The translations under genes and the position numbers were made by a program. The notes under the pieces are model-generated. The model was not told where the DNA came from and made no database searches. It was given only the letters and a program-made list of their open reading frames with translations. Source: a virus. Taken from it: DNA of 64,000 bases. The stretch lies in the IMG/VR virus record IMGVR_UViG_3300046674_000362, positions 1 to 64,000 of that record; one strand, written 5' to 3'. Position 1 is the stretch's first letter. The number at the start of each line of letters is the position of its first letter. Below, piece after piece: positions 6,966-14,299 of this stretch.

Positions 6966-8070
6966 TGGATGCTCCTGAATTCACGTAGGCGTTCGGGTCG
7001 AACTTGGGCGTGCGCGCCGGGGCGCTGCCGCCGTTCGAGTGCTGCGCGAGCTGGTCGGGCTTGACCGGGTACAGATCGGTCCATTTCCCGCTCATCACGC
7101 TTTGCTCGATCACGGCAACCGGGTCTTGCCCGGCGTCGCGCATCTTCGCCAGCTTTTTGATGCACAGCTCGGCAGCACGGTCAGTCATCGGTGCCTTGAC
7201 GGCAATCCGGTGCTCAGCCCAGTCATTCCATGCGGATTCAGGGAGCCAGTCGGGCAAGACTACGACCGGCGCAGCCGGTGCAGCCTTCGATTTCCTCGCG
7301 GCTTTTTTCGTAGGAGGTTTCTCTGGTGGATTATCTGATGGTTCTACTGGGGGTTCTGTGTCCCGTTTTTGGGACGGCTTCGGCGGAAAAACGGTACTGC
7401 TTGCGGGAAAAACGGTACTGCTTGCGGGAAAAACGGTACTGCTTGGAGCTGTGCCAAAAACGGCACCGCTTGAAGCTGTCCCGTTTTCGGCACCTCTTTC
7501 CCAGTGGGCCGCTTTCAACTCCTTCGATGCACCGTGCGGGGCATGCTCGTTACGGCAAAGCGGGTGGCCGCCAAGCTCGCGGAACGCGCGCAGCTCTGCC
7601 GCCTTGGCTTCCACTGGGTTGTCGAACACGGCCAGCACTTCGCGATGCAGGGGGATTTCACGGCTGAGCAAGTCCATGACCCAGCGCGAGCTGCCGCGAT
7701 AGGTGTCCAGCTCCGGGTCGCCGTTGAATGAGCGCATGCCGATGTAGAACTCGCCGGTTTCCGGGTTCGCGGTCCTGTAGACGTAATGGACAGCCGACGC
7801 CGACGGCATGCCGACGAGCTGGTAGACGATTACGCTCTTGGTCGCGCCGACGCGGTGGCCGGTGTCGCGCAGCAGCCCGGATTCACACAGGCGCTTGAGG
7901 TTGGCAAGGATGGTCTTGCGGTCCTGACTGGTATCGCGTGCCAGGGTGGCCGTGCTCGGGAAGCAGACCCCGCGCTCGTCGGCGTAGTTCGCCAAGCAGA
8001 CCATGATGAATTTCTCGCTCGACCGTGAAATATCGAGCTTGAGCACCCACGACATTGCTTCGATGCTCAT
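6901..8070 (-). CDS. Lambda O-like replication initiator with an embedded GIY-YIG-like domain
   Basis: 389 residues. Residues 1-85 form a replication-initiator HTH (KFIMVCLANYADERGVCFPSTATLA..RKTILANLKRLCESGLL). Residues about 93-180 have a GIY-YIG nuclease pattern: HYVYRTANPETGEFYIGMRS, then YRGSSRW (Arg) and a Glu-bearing helix AKAAELRAFRE. A Pro/Ser linker with three SSTVFPA-type repeats follows; its DNA forms candidate origin iterons. The C-terminus (DWLPESAWNDWAEHR..VIEQSVMSGKWTDLYPVK) matches the end of O-type proteins. It overlaps YbcO-like (ATGA) and P-like neighbours. Domain assignments are from motifs. Confidence 0.72.
   Translation of the reverse strand: MSIEAMSWVLKLDISRSSEKFIMVCLANYADERGVCFPSTATLARDTSQDRKTILANLKRLCESGLLRDTGHRVGATKSVIVYQLVGMPSASAVHYVYRTANPETGEFYIGMRSFNGDPELDTYRGSSRWVMDLLSREIPLHREVLAVFDNPVEAKAAELRAFRELGGHPLCRNEHAPHGASKELKAAHWERGAENGTASSGAVFGTAPSSTVFPASSTVFPASSTVFPPKPSQKRDTEPPVEPSDNPPEKPPTKKAARKSKAAPAAPVVVLPDWLPESAWNDWAEHRIAVKAPMTDRAAELCIKKLAKMRDAGQDPVAVIEQSVMSGKWTDLYPVKPDQLAQHSNGGSAPARTPKFDPNAYVNSGASNVPAAAAAPAYPAAEPYTIDA
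7361..7490. other. Candidate replication origin inside the O-like gene
   Basis: About 130 bp containing six copies of a 7-bp AAAACGG core: inverted near 7363, direct near 7388, 7409, 7430 and 7457, and inverted at 7481. Three lie in perfect or near-perfect 21-bp direct repeats. In lambda the O-binding iterons lie in the middle of the O gene, and these occupy the equivalent place. Origin function is inferred from position and structure. Confidence 0.5.
7385..7447. repeat. Three tandem 21-bp direct repeats (iterons)
   Basis: Units at 7385-7405, 7406-7426 and 7427-7447 share ggaaaaacggtactgcttg; the third differs only in its last two bases. A degenerate fourth copy follows at about 7454-7470. 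They encode SSTVFPA repeats in the O-like protein. They may serve both as a protein linker and as initiator binding sites. Confidence 0.8.
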
Positions 8071-8789
8071 TGGCGGACCTCCGCAGTCGTGATTTCCGTC
8101 GAATTTCCGACAGATGAACGCGCGGACACGCTCACCACAGAATTAATCTGTGGTACTATTTTCGTACTCATTGACTGCCCTATCAGTTGATTCGAGTTGA
8201 AGCCGTTCCCTGTTCCAGCAGGTAACGGCTTTTGTTTTTTTACGTCCTTCAGTTGTTGATAAACAACAGCACTAATTACTTTTTTTGCAAACAGGCGCTC
8301 ATGGGTCAGCTCTACGGCGACTTCAAAGCGCGCCAGCATCATATCCCGCGTGAAACCTTCCGGGCGAGGCGCATGCCCGTCCAGAACGGTGTGACACGCA
8401 TAGCAACCATAGGCGGCGTCGGTATCGGCGGCCTTCATGCCTGCGCCAGCGCCGTTGCGGTGGCACAACACGGTCGTGTCGGTGCGATGGTTGCAACATG
8501 GGAATCTTAACGTACATTCCTCATCTTTGGCACTGGCACGAATCGCGGTCATCTTCGGCCCGGTCGATTTCAGGCCGCGCTTGCGAGCCGGGGCAGCTTT
8601 CACCACCAGTCCGGCCGCACCATCCTGCTCGACTTGCTGCATCAGCTCCGGGCACGCGCGCACGGTGATTTCCACCCGCTGCGCCTGGGCCTTCGGAGCC
8701 TTCGCCCGGATCGGGCCGCTGCGCGTGAGCTGCGATGCGCCACGGCTCATAGGCTTGCCGCGCTTGAGTTCACTGCGCTTCAACGTCAT
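8067..8789 (-). CDS. YbcO/DUF1364-like phage nuclease
   Basis: About 240 residues from ATG 8789, which overlaps the previous stop. The start MTLKRSELKRGKPM is typical of DUF1364 (YbcO) proteins, as is the metal-binding core CTLRFPCCNH..TVLCHRNGAGAGMKA..YGCYACHTVLDG with its Cys/His ligands. YbcO-type proteins are predicted HNH-like nucleases near phage recombination genes. This one has a long extra C-terminus (about 90 residues, QLKDVKKQKPLPAG onward) of unknown role. It ends in an ATGA overlap with the O-like gene. Confidence 0.65.
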   Translation of the reverse strand: MTLKRSELKRGKPMSRGASQLTRSGPIRAKAPKAQAQRVEITVRACPELMQQVEQDGAAGLVVKAAPARKRGLKSTGPKMTAIRASAKDEECTLRFPCCNHRTDTTVLCHRNGAGAGMKAADTDAAYGCYACHTVLDGHAPRPEGFTRDMMLARFEVAVELTHERLFAKKVISAVVYQQLKDVKKQKPLPAGTGNGFNSNQLIGQSMSTKIVPQINSVVSVSARSSVGNSTEITTAEVRQ

Positions 8790-8962
8790 TGCTGCTGCGC
8801 CTCCGACTGCTGGGGGGCGGCCGCTGCCGCGCGCGCCTTCACGCACGCAGCGCAGGCGGCATACTGGATGAGCTGCTTGGCCGTCACCTGTCGGCCGCAT
8901 AGGCAGCGCTTGCGCTCCAGCGAACATGCCAGGGCGGACCCCGGATTGCGCTGGCCGCTCAC
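8786..8962 (-). CDS. Small Cys-rich (zinc-binding type) protein
   Basis: 58 residues from a GTG at 8962 that overlaps the upstream stop (GTGA). Contains RKRCLCGRQVTAKQ and a second AACAACVKAR pair, a C-x-C/C-x2-C arrangement suited to a zinc ribbon. An upstream in-frame start at 9043 would overlap the neighbouring gene by 85 bp and is less likely. Function unknown. Confidence 0.5.
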   Translation of the reverse strand: MSGQRNPGSALACSLERKRCLCGRQVTAKQLIQYAACAACVKARAAAAAPQQSEAQQQ

Positions 8963-9207
8963 TGCTGGGCTCCCAGTTTGCAGCCGACCGGGTACTTGCG
9001 CGCCAGCCAGATTTGACCCTTCTCGGTCAGCAGCGCGTTGCACTCGCGCTGGCGCAGGTTGGCGACGATGAAGTGGCCGCGATTGATATGCTCCTGATAC
9101 GGACGGCCGCAGGCTTGCAGGATGGCGTCAGCCCTCATGCGCTCGACCAAGGCGGCCTCATCATGCATGAGCGTGTTAGCGAAGCGGGTAATGGTAATGC
9201 GGCTCAT
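8959..9207 (-). CDS. Hypothetical phage protein
   Basis: 82 residues, not recognised. Mostly helical in the first half (MHDEAALVERMRADAILQACGRP) with LLTEKGQIWLARKY near the C-terminus, which could be half of a small winged helix. It is coupled to both neighbours by 4-bp overlaps within the leftward early operon. Confidence 0.5.
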   Translation of the reverse strand: MSRITITRFANTLMHDEAALVERMRADAILQACGRPYQEHINRGHFIVANLRQRECNALLTEKGQIWLARKYPVGCKLGAQQ

Positions 9208-9755
9208 GCGGCCTCCTTGTAGACTTGTTGCTGTTCGATGCGCCGCGTGACTTCAGCGAATGCCGACAGGACATCGGCCTGTTTCGTTACTTCGAGCTGG
9301 GCGGCGTACACGTCGATGCCCTCGTTGATCGCGTCGTTCGCGGCATCGCTCCAGCCCCATGCGCCGGTTCGCTCGAAGCACATCTTGACCACGAAAATCT
9401 GGTCCTGCGCCTCCACTATCGTGTCGAGCCATTCCGGGCCAAAGCCGCGCTCGCACAGCACGAGCGCGACATTCAGCACCTCCGTTACCTTGTTCCAGTC
9501 ATCGAGCCCGCCGTTACCGTTCTTCAGCAGGACCAGCGCGGTTTTGCAGTCCACCGCCCAGTCCTTTTGCTTGTCGGCGTCGAGGTGCTGAGCGAATCGC
9601 TCGCGCAGCTCGGCCTGCTTTTCATCGCTCACCTGGGTGGCCGTGAACGTCGCGCGCCAGTTGTCGCGGATCGCCTTGTATGCGGCGTCCGCCTTGACCG
9701 GGCGCGGCTGGTATTTCTTGTCGCGCCTCGGCTTGCTTCCGTGCTTCGATGCCAT
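9204..9755 (-). CDS. Hypothetical early phage protein
   Basis: 183 residues with a basic N-terminus (KHGSKPRRDKKYQPRPVK) and a helical body (DKQKDWAVDCKTALVLLKNGNGGLDDWNKVTEVLNVALVL). No motif I recognise. It lies directly after the Cro-like gene, one base from its stop, so it is among the first genes expressed leftward. Confidence 0.55.
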   Translation of the reverse strand: MASKHGSKPRRDKKYQPRPVKADAAYKAIRDNWRATFTATQVSDEKQAELRERFAQHLDADKQKDWAVDCKTALVLLKNGNGGLDDWNKVTEVLNVALVLCERGFGPEWLDTIVEAQDQIFVVKMCFERTGAWGWSDAANDAINEGIDVYAAQLEVTKQADVLSAFAEVTRRIEQQQVYKEAA

Positions 9756-9756
9756 A

Positions 9757-9990
9757 TCAGCCCTCGCCTACGGCCGGGGCGCACATCGGCACCACCAGAT
9801 TGCGCCGCGCGAAGGCCACCTTGATACGCTCGACCAAAACGGCCGGTGCGCGGGACTTTTTCGCGGTGTTATTCAAGTGGTAATGCACGTTGGCCTGGGT
9901 GCAGCCCAGTTCGGCGGCGATGGCCTGCTGCGTCATCCTTCCGTCGTCGTACAAGGTCGATAGCGCCTGCTTTACGTCAACTTCTTTCAT
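9757..9990 (-). CDS. Cro-like HTH regulator
   Basis: 77 residues. The HTH is GRMTQQAIAAELGCTQANVHYHLNN (about 17-41). It is transcribed divergently from the CI/LexA-like repressor and is the first gene of the long leftward operon, the position and size expected of a Cro counterpart. AGGG lies about nine bases before the ATG. Confidence 0.65.
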   Translation of the reverse strand: MKEVDVKQALSTLYDDGRMTQQAIAAELGCTQANVHYHLNNTAKKSRAPAVLVERIKVAFARRNLVVPMCAPAVGEG

Positions 9991-10209
9991 CTGCGGAACC
10001 CTAGTCTTGTCATATTTTTTCTTTGTTGCCTGTAAGAATTGGCCTACGGATTATAAGCATCTAAATATCCCGCTGCCAATACCTGAACAACATTTTTATT
10101 GGTATTGACATAAAGCAACGGTTTTCGGCCCCCTTTATTTCCACGTAGATATGGTGTATAAATGGCGAATTATAAGTTTATTGATTAAAAATATAGAATG
10201 GAAGGCAAC
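9991..10209. promoter_or_regulatory. AT-rich divergent control region (lysogeny switch)
   Basis: The ~220 bp between the Cro-like and CI-like genes are strongly AT-rich compared with the rest of the window. They contain an inverted repeat, CAATACC (10077-10083) and GGTATTG (10101-10107), with a 17-nt gap, and TTGACA at 10105-10110 partly overlapping its right arm. Promoters for both directions must lie here; exact -10 boxes are uncertain. Confidence 0.55.
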
Positions 10210-10932
10210 ATGATAGGGATGGGCGCAACCTCAAACTCGTCAAATGGCGTGCGAGTGCCATCAACGACCGGCGAGCGCGTCAAGGCTCGCCGCCTGGAGC
10301 TGGACCTCTCGCAAACCGAGTTGGCGAACAAAGCGGGCCTGACTCAGCCGACCATATCGGGGCTAGAGAAAAATCGGTCGCACAGCAGCGGCAGCTTGGC
10401 GTCCATCGCGCGGGTGCTGGGCGTCAGCGCGCTATGGCTGGAAACGGGCATGGGTGATATGGTCCCATCGCATCCAGAAGAACCGCTTTCGGTCATCGTG
10501 GGCGATCCTGATGCGGTCATGGTCCCCCTGCTGGAGTGCAAGGGCAGTTGCGGCAATGGCCGCCTGTATGGCGACGTGGACTATTCCCCCATCACTATCA
10601 GCGCCCGGCTGCTGCGCTCGTTCTACGGGCGGGCCGCCAGTGAAAACCTCATCGCCTTGTATGCCGACGGCGACTCGATGGCGAGCTACATCATGCACGG
10701 CGACATCATCGTGTTCGACACTGGCATCGCCGACTTTCAGGAAAGCGGCATCTATCTGCTCGATACGCCTGACGGCCTGCGCGTCAAGCGGGTCAGCCGC
10801 CGCGCCGATGGCCGGGTTGTCCTGCGCAGTGACAGCCCGGATAAAACTCGCTTTCCCGACGAGGAATACAGCGCCGAGGAAGCGCCTCTCTTGACCGTCA
10901 AAGCCAAGTTTGTGCTGCGCATGGGCGGCTAA
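10210..10932 (+). CDS. CI-type repressor with LexA-like S24 peptidase domain
   Basis: About 240 residues from ATG 10210 (GAAGG five bases upstream; ATG 10198 is an alternative without an obvious RBS). HTH: LDLSQTELANKAGLTQPTISGLEKNRS (about 30-56). C-terminal S24 domain: GDSMASYIMHGDIIVFD with the catalytic Ser and LRVKRVSRR with the Lys. A Cys-Gly in SCGNG just before the domain is a possible self-cleavage site. This is the pattern of DNA-damage-inducible prophage repressors, so the phage is probably temperate and SOS-inducible. A terminator follows. Confidence 0.85.
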   Translation: MIGMGATSNSSNGVRVPSTTGERVKARRLELDLSQTELANKAGLTQPTISGLEKNRSHSSGSLASIARVLGVSALWLETGMGDMVPSHPEEPLSVIVGDPDAVMVPLLECKGSCGNGRLYGDVDYSPITISARLLRSFYGRAASENLIALYADGDSMASYIMHGDIIVFDTGIADFQESGIYLLDTPDGLRVKRVSRRADGRVVLRSDSPDKTRFPDEEYSAEEAPLLTVKAKFVLRMGG

Positions 10933-10966
10933 AGACCTCCCCCAGCCTTCCCTGTTCCCTCCGTTT

Positions 10967-10992
10967 GCCCGCCATTGAGCGGGCTTTTTTTC
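10967..10992 (+). terminator. Rho-independent terminator after the repressor
   Basis: GCCCGC (10967-10972), a 6-nt loop and GCGGGC (10979-10984), followed by a run of T. It separates the repressor from the recombination operon. Confidence 0.85.
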
Positions 10993-11176
10993 GTCTGTAC
11001 GACACGCCTTGCCGCCTCGGAATGAATTTTTTTGCATAGTTCTCATGAGGCAACATATAAAAATATATGGTTTTTTCCGCAAATATATAGAAATCCCTAT
11101 TGCGCCAAATTATTTCTATCCCTATACTTTTGCTCATTAGCATTTCTATGCTATAGACCAATAAAAACCCACTTTG
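10993..11176 (+). promoter_or_regulatory. AT-rich leader/promoter region of the recombination operon
   Basis: No gene is seen. The sequence is AT-rich and repeats related words: aaatccctat (11091-11100), ctatccctat (11117-11126) and ctatgctata (11147-11156). Such near-repeats upstream of the rightward early operon could be operators for the phage regulators; TCCCTAT also occurs in the palindrome at 4364-4402. The exact promoter is not certain. Confidence 0.4.
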
Positions 11177-11191
11177 CGGAGGAACCCAGCA

Positions 11192-11335
11192 ATGAGCACC
11201 TTTAGCGTCAAGGTCCGTACCAACGACGGCACCCGCCACCAGTTCGACCAGCTCGGCCGCACGGCCGCCGAAGTCCATGAGGCAGCATCCGAGCGCTTCG
11301 GCCATCTGTGCAACGTCTTGGTTATGCCGAAATGA
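11192..11335 (+). CDS. Small hypothetical protein (first gene of rightward operon)
   Basis: 47 residues (MSTFSVKVRTNDGTRHQF..ERFGHLCNVLVMPK) with a strong GGAGGAA ribosome-binding site at 11177-11183. Its TGA overlaps the next ATG (ATGA). Function unknown; similar tiny genes often precede phage recombination operons. Confidence 0.55.
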   Translation: MSTFSVKVRTNDGTRHQFDQLGRTAAEVHEAASERFGHLCNVLVMPK

Positions 11336-11484
11336 GCACCACAGCACAGGCCCGCCAGTTGTTCAGCGACCGCCGACTGGCCGCAAAGTGGGTTTTGGCT
11401 CGCCGCTACATCAACGAGCGCGGCCTGCAACCCTACCCCTACCTGCCAATGGCGCTGCGGATCGTTCGCGGCCCGATCCATTAA
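11332..11484 (+). CDS. Small hypothetical protein
   Basis: 50 residues (MSTTAQARQLFSDRRLAAKWVLARRYI..RIVRGPIH), basic, coupled to the preceding gene by ATGA overlap. Followed after 15 bp, with an RBS-like CCGGAG, by the RecT-like gene. Function unknown. Confidence 0.5.
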   Translation: MSTTAQARQLFSDRRLAAKWVLARRYINERGLQPYPYLPMALRIVRGPIH

Positions 11485-11499
11485 CCCGGAGTACATCCA

Positions 11500-12810
11500 A
11501 TGAGTGACAATCAACAAGCCGCCGTCGCCGCCGTCGCCATCGCCCATGATGCCGCGACCGTCATGGGCTTCCAAAACCTCGGCGCGTTCGAGTTCATGCA
11601 GCGCGTCGCGAAGGGCTTTGCGCTGTCCACGATGGTCCCGCCCGCATATCAGGCGGTCGTGTCCGAGGGCTATGGCCGCGACAAGAAATGGGTCCAGAAC
11701 CCGGCCGCCCTGAGCAATTGCATGGTGGCGCTCGACCTCGCGCAGCGCATGGGCGCATCGCCCTTGCAAGTCATGCAAAACCTGCATGTGATCGAGGGCC
11801 GCCCGAGCTGGGCAAGCGCGTTCATCATCGGCCTCATCAACAACAGCGGCCACTACGCGCACGGCCTGCGCTTCCGCTTCGAGTGGCTGGAAGAAAAGGA
11901 GGTGACTTACACCACCGTCGAGTGGATCAGCAACGTCCGGCAGGAAGTCGCCAAGACCATCAGGATCAAGGACGCGGTTTGCATCGCCTGGACGAAAGAC
12001 AAGTCCGGCGAGATTGTCGAATCCTCCCCCGTCACGCTGGAAATGGCCGTGCAAGAGGGCTGGTACACCCGCAACGGCAGCAAGTGGCGCACCATGCCGC
12101 AGCAGATGGCGCAGTACCGCGCCGCCGCGTTCTTCGGCCGCACCTACAACCCGGAGCTGTTGATGGGCCTGCCGACGGCTGACGAAATTCACGACATTAT
12201 CGACGTGACGCCGCAGGCGGACGGCACCTATGCAGCGCCGCCAGCCGTCGCGCCGGAAGCAGCCGCACCGGAAGCGACAGCCCGCACCCCGCGCGCCCCG
12301 CGTGCCAAACAGGACGCCGCCCAAGCCACCGACGTGACGCCCTCGCCTGCCGCCGAGCCGACCCCGGCACCAGCACCAGCACCAGCACCGGCCGCCGAGC
12401 CCGAGCCCGAGCCCGAGCTGACCCAGGCACCGGCCGCCGAAGTCCAGCCCGAGCCGATCCCGGCACCGACCACCGAGCCGACCACCGAGCCGACCCCGGA
12501 ACCGACCCCGGAACCGACCCCGGCCGCAACCCCGGCCGCAACCCCGGAACCGACCCCGGCACCGGCCGCCAAGAAAGCCGCCGCCAAGGCGACCCCGGCC
12601 CCGGCCCCGGCAGCAGCGACCACCAGCGCCAGCGCCCCGGTCCTGTCGCCGCAGAAAATCGCTTTCGTCAAAGCCCAGCTCGATACCACTGGCGGCTGGA
12701 CGACGGCCGATTTCACGGCCAAGTTCGGCATCACGCCCGATGCCCTGACCGTGCCGCAGTTCCCCGATGTGCTGGCATGGTTCAAGCAACCGAAGCCCGC
12801 GAGCGCATAA
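11500..12810 (+). CDS. RecT-like single-strand annealing protein
   Basis: 436 residues. The first ~240 match phage RecT-type annealases: LGAFEFMQRVAKGFALSTMVP, then NPAALSNCMVALDLAQRMGA, VIEGRPSWASAFIIGLINNSGHY, TLEMAVQEGWYTRNGSKWRTMP and QYRAAAFFGRTYNPELLMG. Residues ~245-375 are a Pro/Ala/Glu/Thr-rich linker of PTPEPT/PAPAPA repeats, and a short folded C-terminal domain follows (PQKIAFVKAQLDTTGGW). The linker and tail are unusual for RecT; the tail may bind a partner. The exonuclease gene starts at the next base. Confidence 0.72.
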   Translation: MSDNQQAAVAAVAIAHDAATVMGFQNLGAFEFMQRVAKGFALSTMVPPAYQAVVSEGYGRDKKWVQNPAALSNCMVALDLAQRMGASPLQVMQNLHVIEGRPSWASAFIIGLINNSGHYAHGLRFRFEWLEEKEVTYTTVEWISNVRQEVAKTIRIKDAVCIAWTKDKSGEIVESSPVTLEMAVQEGWYTRNGSKWRTMPQQMAQYRAAAFFGRTYNPELLMGLPTADEIHDIIDVTPQADGTYAAPPAVAPEAAAPEATARTPRAPRAKQDAAQATDVTPSPAAEPTPAPAPAPAPAAEPEPEPELTQAPAAEVQPEPIPAPTTEPTTEPTPEPTPEPTPAATPAATPEPTPAPAAKKAAAKATPAPAPAAATTSASAPVLSPQKIAFVKAQLDTTGGWTTADFTAKFGITPDALTVPQFPDVLAWFKQPKPASA

Positions 12811-13410
12811 ATGCTGACGTTTGACGAAGCCCGGCACGAATACCGCTTCAACGGCGAGCTGATCCCGTCTGTGACGGGCGTCCTCAAGCCGCTGGTAGAT
12901 TACTCGGGCATCCACCCGGACGTGCTCAAGCGTGCGAGCGAGCTGGGCACGCTGGTCCACAAGACCACGGAGCTGTATGACGAGGGCGTGCTGGACGAGG
13001 ACGATCTGGACCCGATCCTGCGCCCTTACCTCGACGGCTGGAAGCTGTTCAGGCATGAGGTGGGATTCGTGCCCGACACCATCGAAAAGCGCATGTACCA
13101 CCCGACGTTCCGCTACTGCGGCACGTCGGACAGGACCGGCGCGATTCGTGGGCACAAGGCCGTAGTGGACATTAAGAAAATGATGACGCTCGGCCCGGTC
13201 ATCGGCCCCCAGCTCGCCGCCTACAAGGAAATGCACAACCTCGAAGGCGCGGGCATCGAAAAGCGCTTCGCCCTGGGCCTGCGCCCGGATGGCACCTATC
13301 GCCTGCAAGAGTTCGCCGACCCGAGCGACCTACCCTGCTTTATGTCCCTGCTGACGATGATGCGCGCGCAGGAAACGATTAATAACTGGAGAGCCAAGCA
13401 TGGCAAGTAA
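12811..13410 (+). CDS. PD-(D/E)XK exonuclease (RecE/Cas4-like partner of RecT)
   Basis: 199 residues. Features of the superfamily: PSVTGVLKPL near the N-terminus, ELGTLVHKTTELY, a Tyr-rich helix LRPYLDGWKLFRHE, then YCGTSDRTGAIRGHKAVVDIKK (the D..D-x-K core) and GPQLAAYKEMH. It would resect double-strand ends to load the annealase. The start abuts the RecT-like stop, and its 3' end overlaps the next gene by 11 bp. Confidence 0.75.
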   Translation: MLTFDEARHEYRFNGELIPSVTGVLKPLVDYSGIHPDVLKRASELGTLVHKTTELYDEGVLDEDDLDPILRPYLDGWKLFRHEVGFVPDTIEKRMYHPTFRYCGTSDRTGAIRGHKAVVDIKKMMTLGPVIGPQLAAYKEMHNLEGAGIEKRFALGLRPDGTYRLQEFADPSDLPCFMSLLTMMRAQETINNWRAKHGK

Positions 13411-14236
13411 GAAAATCAAGGTGGACACCGCCGCGAACGATGGGGGCGCGGCTGATCTGGCCGTGTTGCCAGCGGACGCCCCGAAGGGCACGGACCTGAT
13501 GGCCGAAGCCGCCACCGTCTGCGAATCCCTGTGCGTTACCGTGATCGACAGCCCCATCATGTACGAGCTGGCGGCCACGGAGCTGCAAGAGCTGCAAGCG
13601 AAGTACAAGGCGCTGGAAGATAAGCGCTTCGCCATCACCCGCCCGATGGACGCGGCCAAGAAAGCCGTCATGAGCCTGTTCAATCCGGCGCTCGACCGCC
13701 TCAATACGGCCATCACCGGCCTCAAGGCGTCGATGCTGGAATACGACCGCGAGGAAAAGCGCAAGGCCGCCATCAAGCAGCAATTGCTGGACAAGATCGC
13801 CGCCGACCAGAAGGCCGCGCTGGCGGCCGAGGCCGCCCGGCAGGCCGAGGAAGCGCGCGTGCAGTCCGAGCGCGCCGCGCAGCTCATGGAGAAGGGCGAC
13901 AGCGCCGGGTTCAACGAGGCCATGACCGCCGCCGAGACTGCGCAGGAAATGGCAGCGGCCCTTTCGCAGACTGGCGCAGTTGTCAGCGCGGCGACGGCGC
14001 TCACGGCCGTGCCGACCGTCGCAGGCATCACCACTGCCGACGTGTGGAAGGCCCGCGTTACCGACCTCCCTGCCCTGCTGCGCTTCGTCGCCGATCACCC
14101 GGAATATCACGACTGGATCGAGGTCAAGATGACCGGCCTGCACGATATGGCGAAGGCCCAGCGTACCGAACTGCGCGTGCCCGGCGTCGAGGCGTTCGAG
14201 GAATCCCGCATCGCCGCCGCTCGCAAGGCGGCATAA
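13400..14236 (+). CDS. Coiled-coil phage protein of the recombination cassette
   Basis: 278 residues. A long coiled coil spans about 60-180 (KYKALEDKRFAITRPMDAAKK..ALAAEAARQAEEARVQSERAAQLM), followed by a compact C-terminal domain (VWKARVTDLPALLRFVADHPEYHD..LRVPGVEAFEE). Similar proteins accompany phage recombinase genes, and the C-terminal pattern is like phage proteins annotated only as hypothetical. It probably acts with the annealase or exonuclease; that is from position alone. Confidence 0.55.
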   Translation: MASKKIKVDTAANDGGAADLAVLPADAPKGTDLMAEAATVCESLCVTVIDSPIMYELAATELQELQAKYKALEDKRFAITRPMDAAKKAVMSLFNPALDRLNTAITGLKASMLEYDREEKRKAAIKQQLLDKIAADQKAALAAEAARQAEEARVQSERAAQLMEKGDSAGFNEAMTAAETAQEMAAALSQTGAVVSAATALTAVPTVAGITTADVWKARVTDLPALLRFVADHPEYHDWIEVKMTGLHDMAKAQRTELRVPGVEAFEESRIAAARKAA

Positions 14237-14299
14237 GCATCACCGGGCAGGCCCGCCCTGCCCTTCCAAAAACGAGAACCGAAAGAACCGAGAATAACC

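Noticed and set aside
7385-7447. CRISPR-like repeat
   Set aside because: Units are directly adjacent with no spacers and lie in a coding frame; origin iterons explain them better.
11146-13308. Open minus-strand frame of 720 codons with Gly/Arg/Cys-rich repeats
   Set aside because: It is the complement of the RecT-like gene's Pro/Ala repeats and the exonuclease gene; repeats explain the low complexity.
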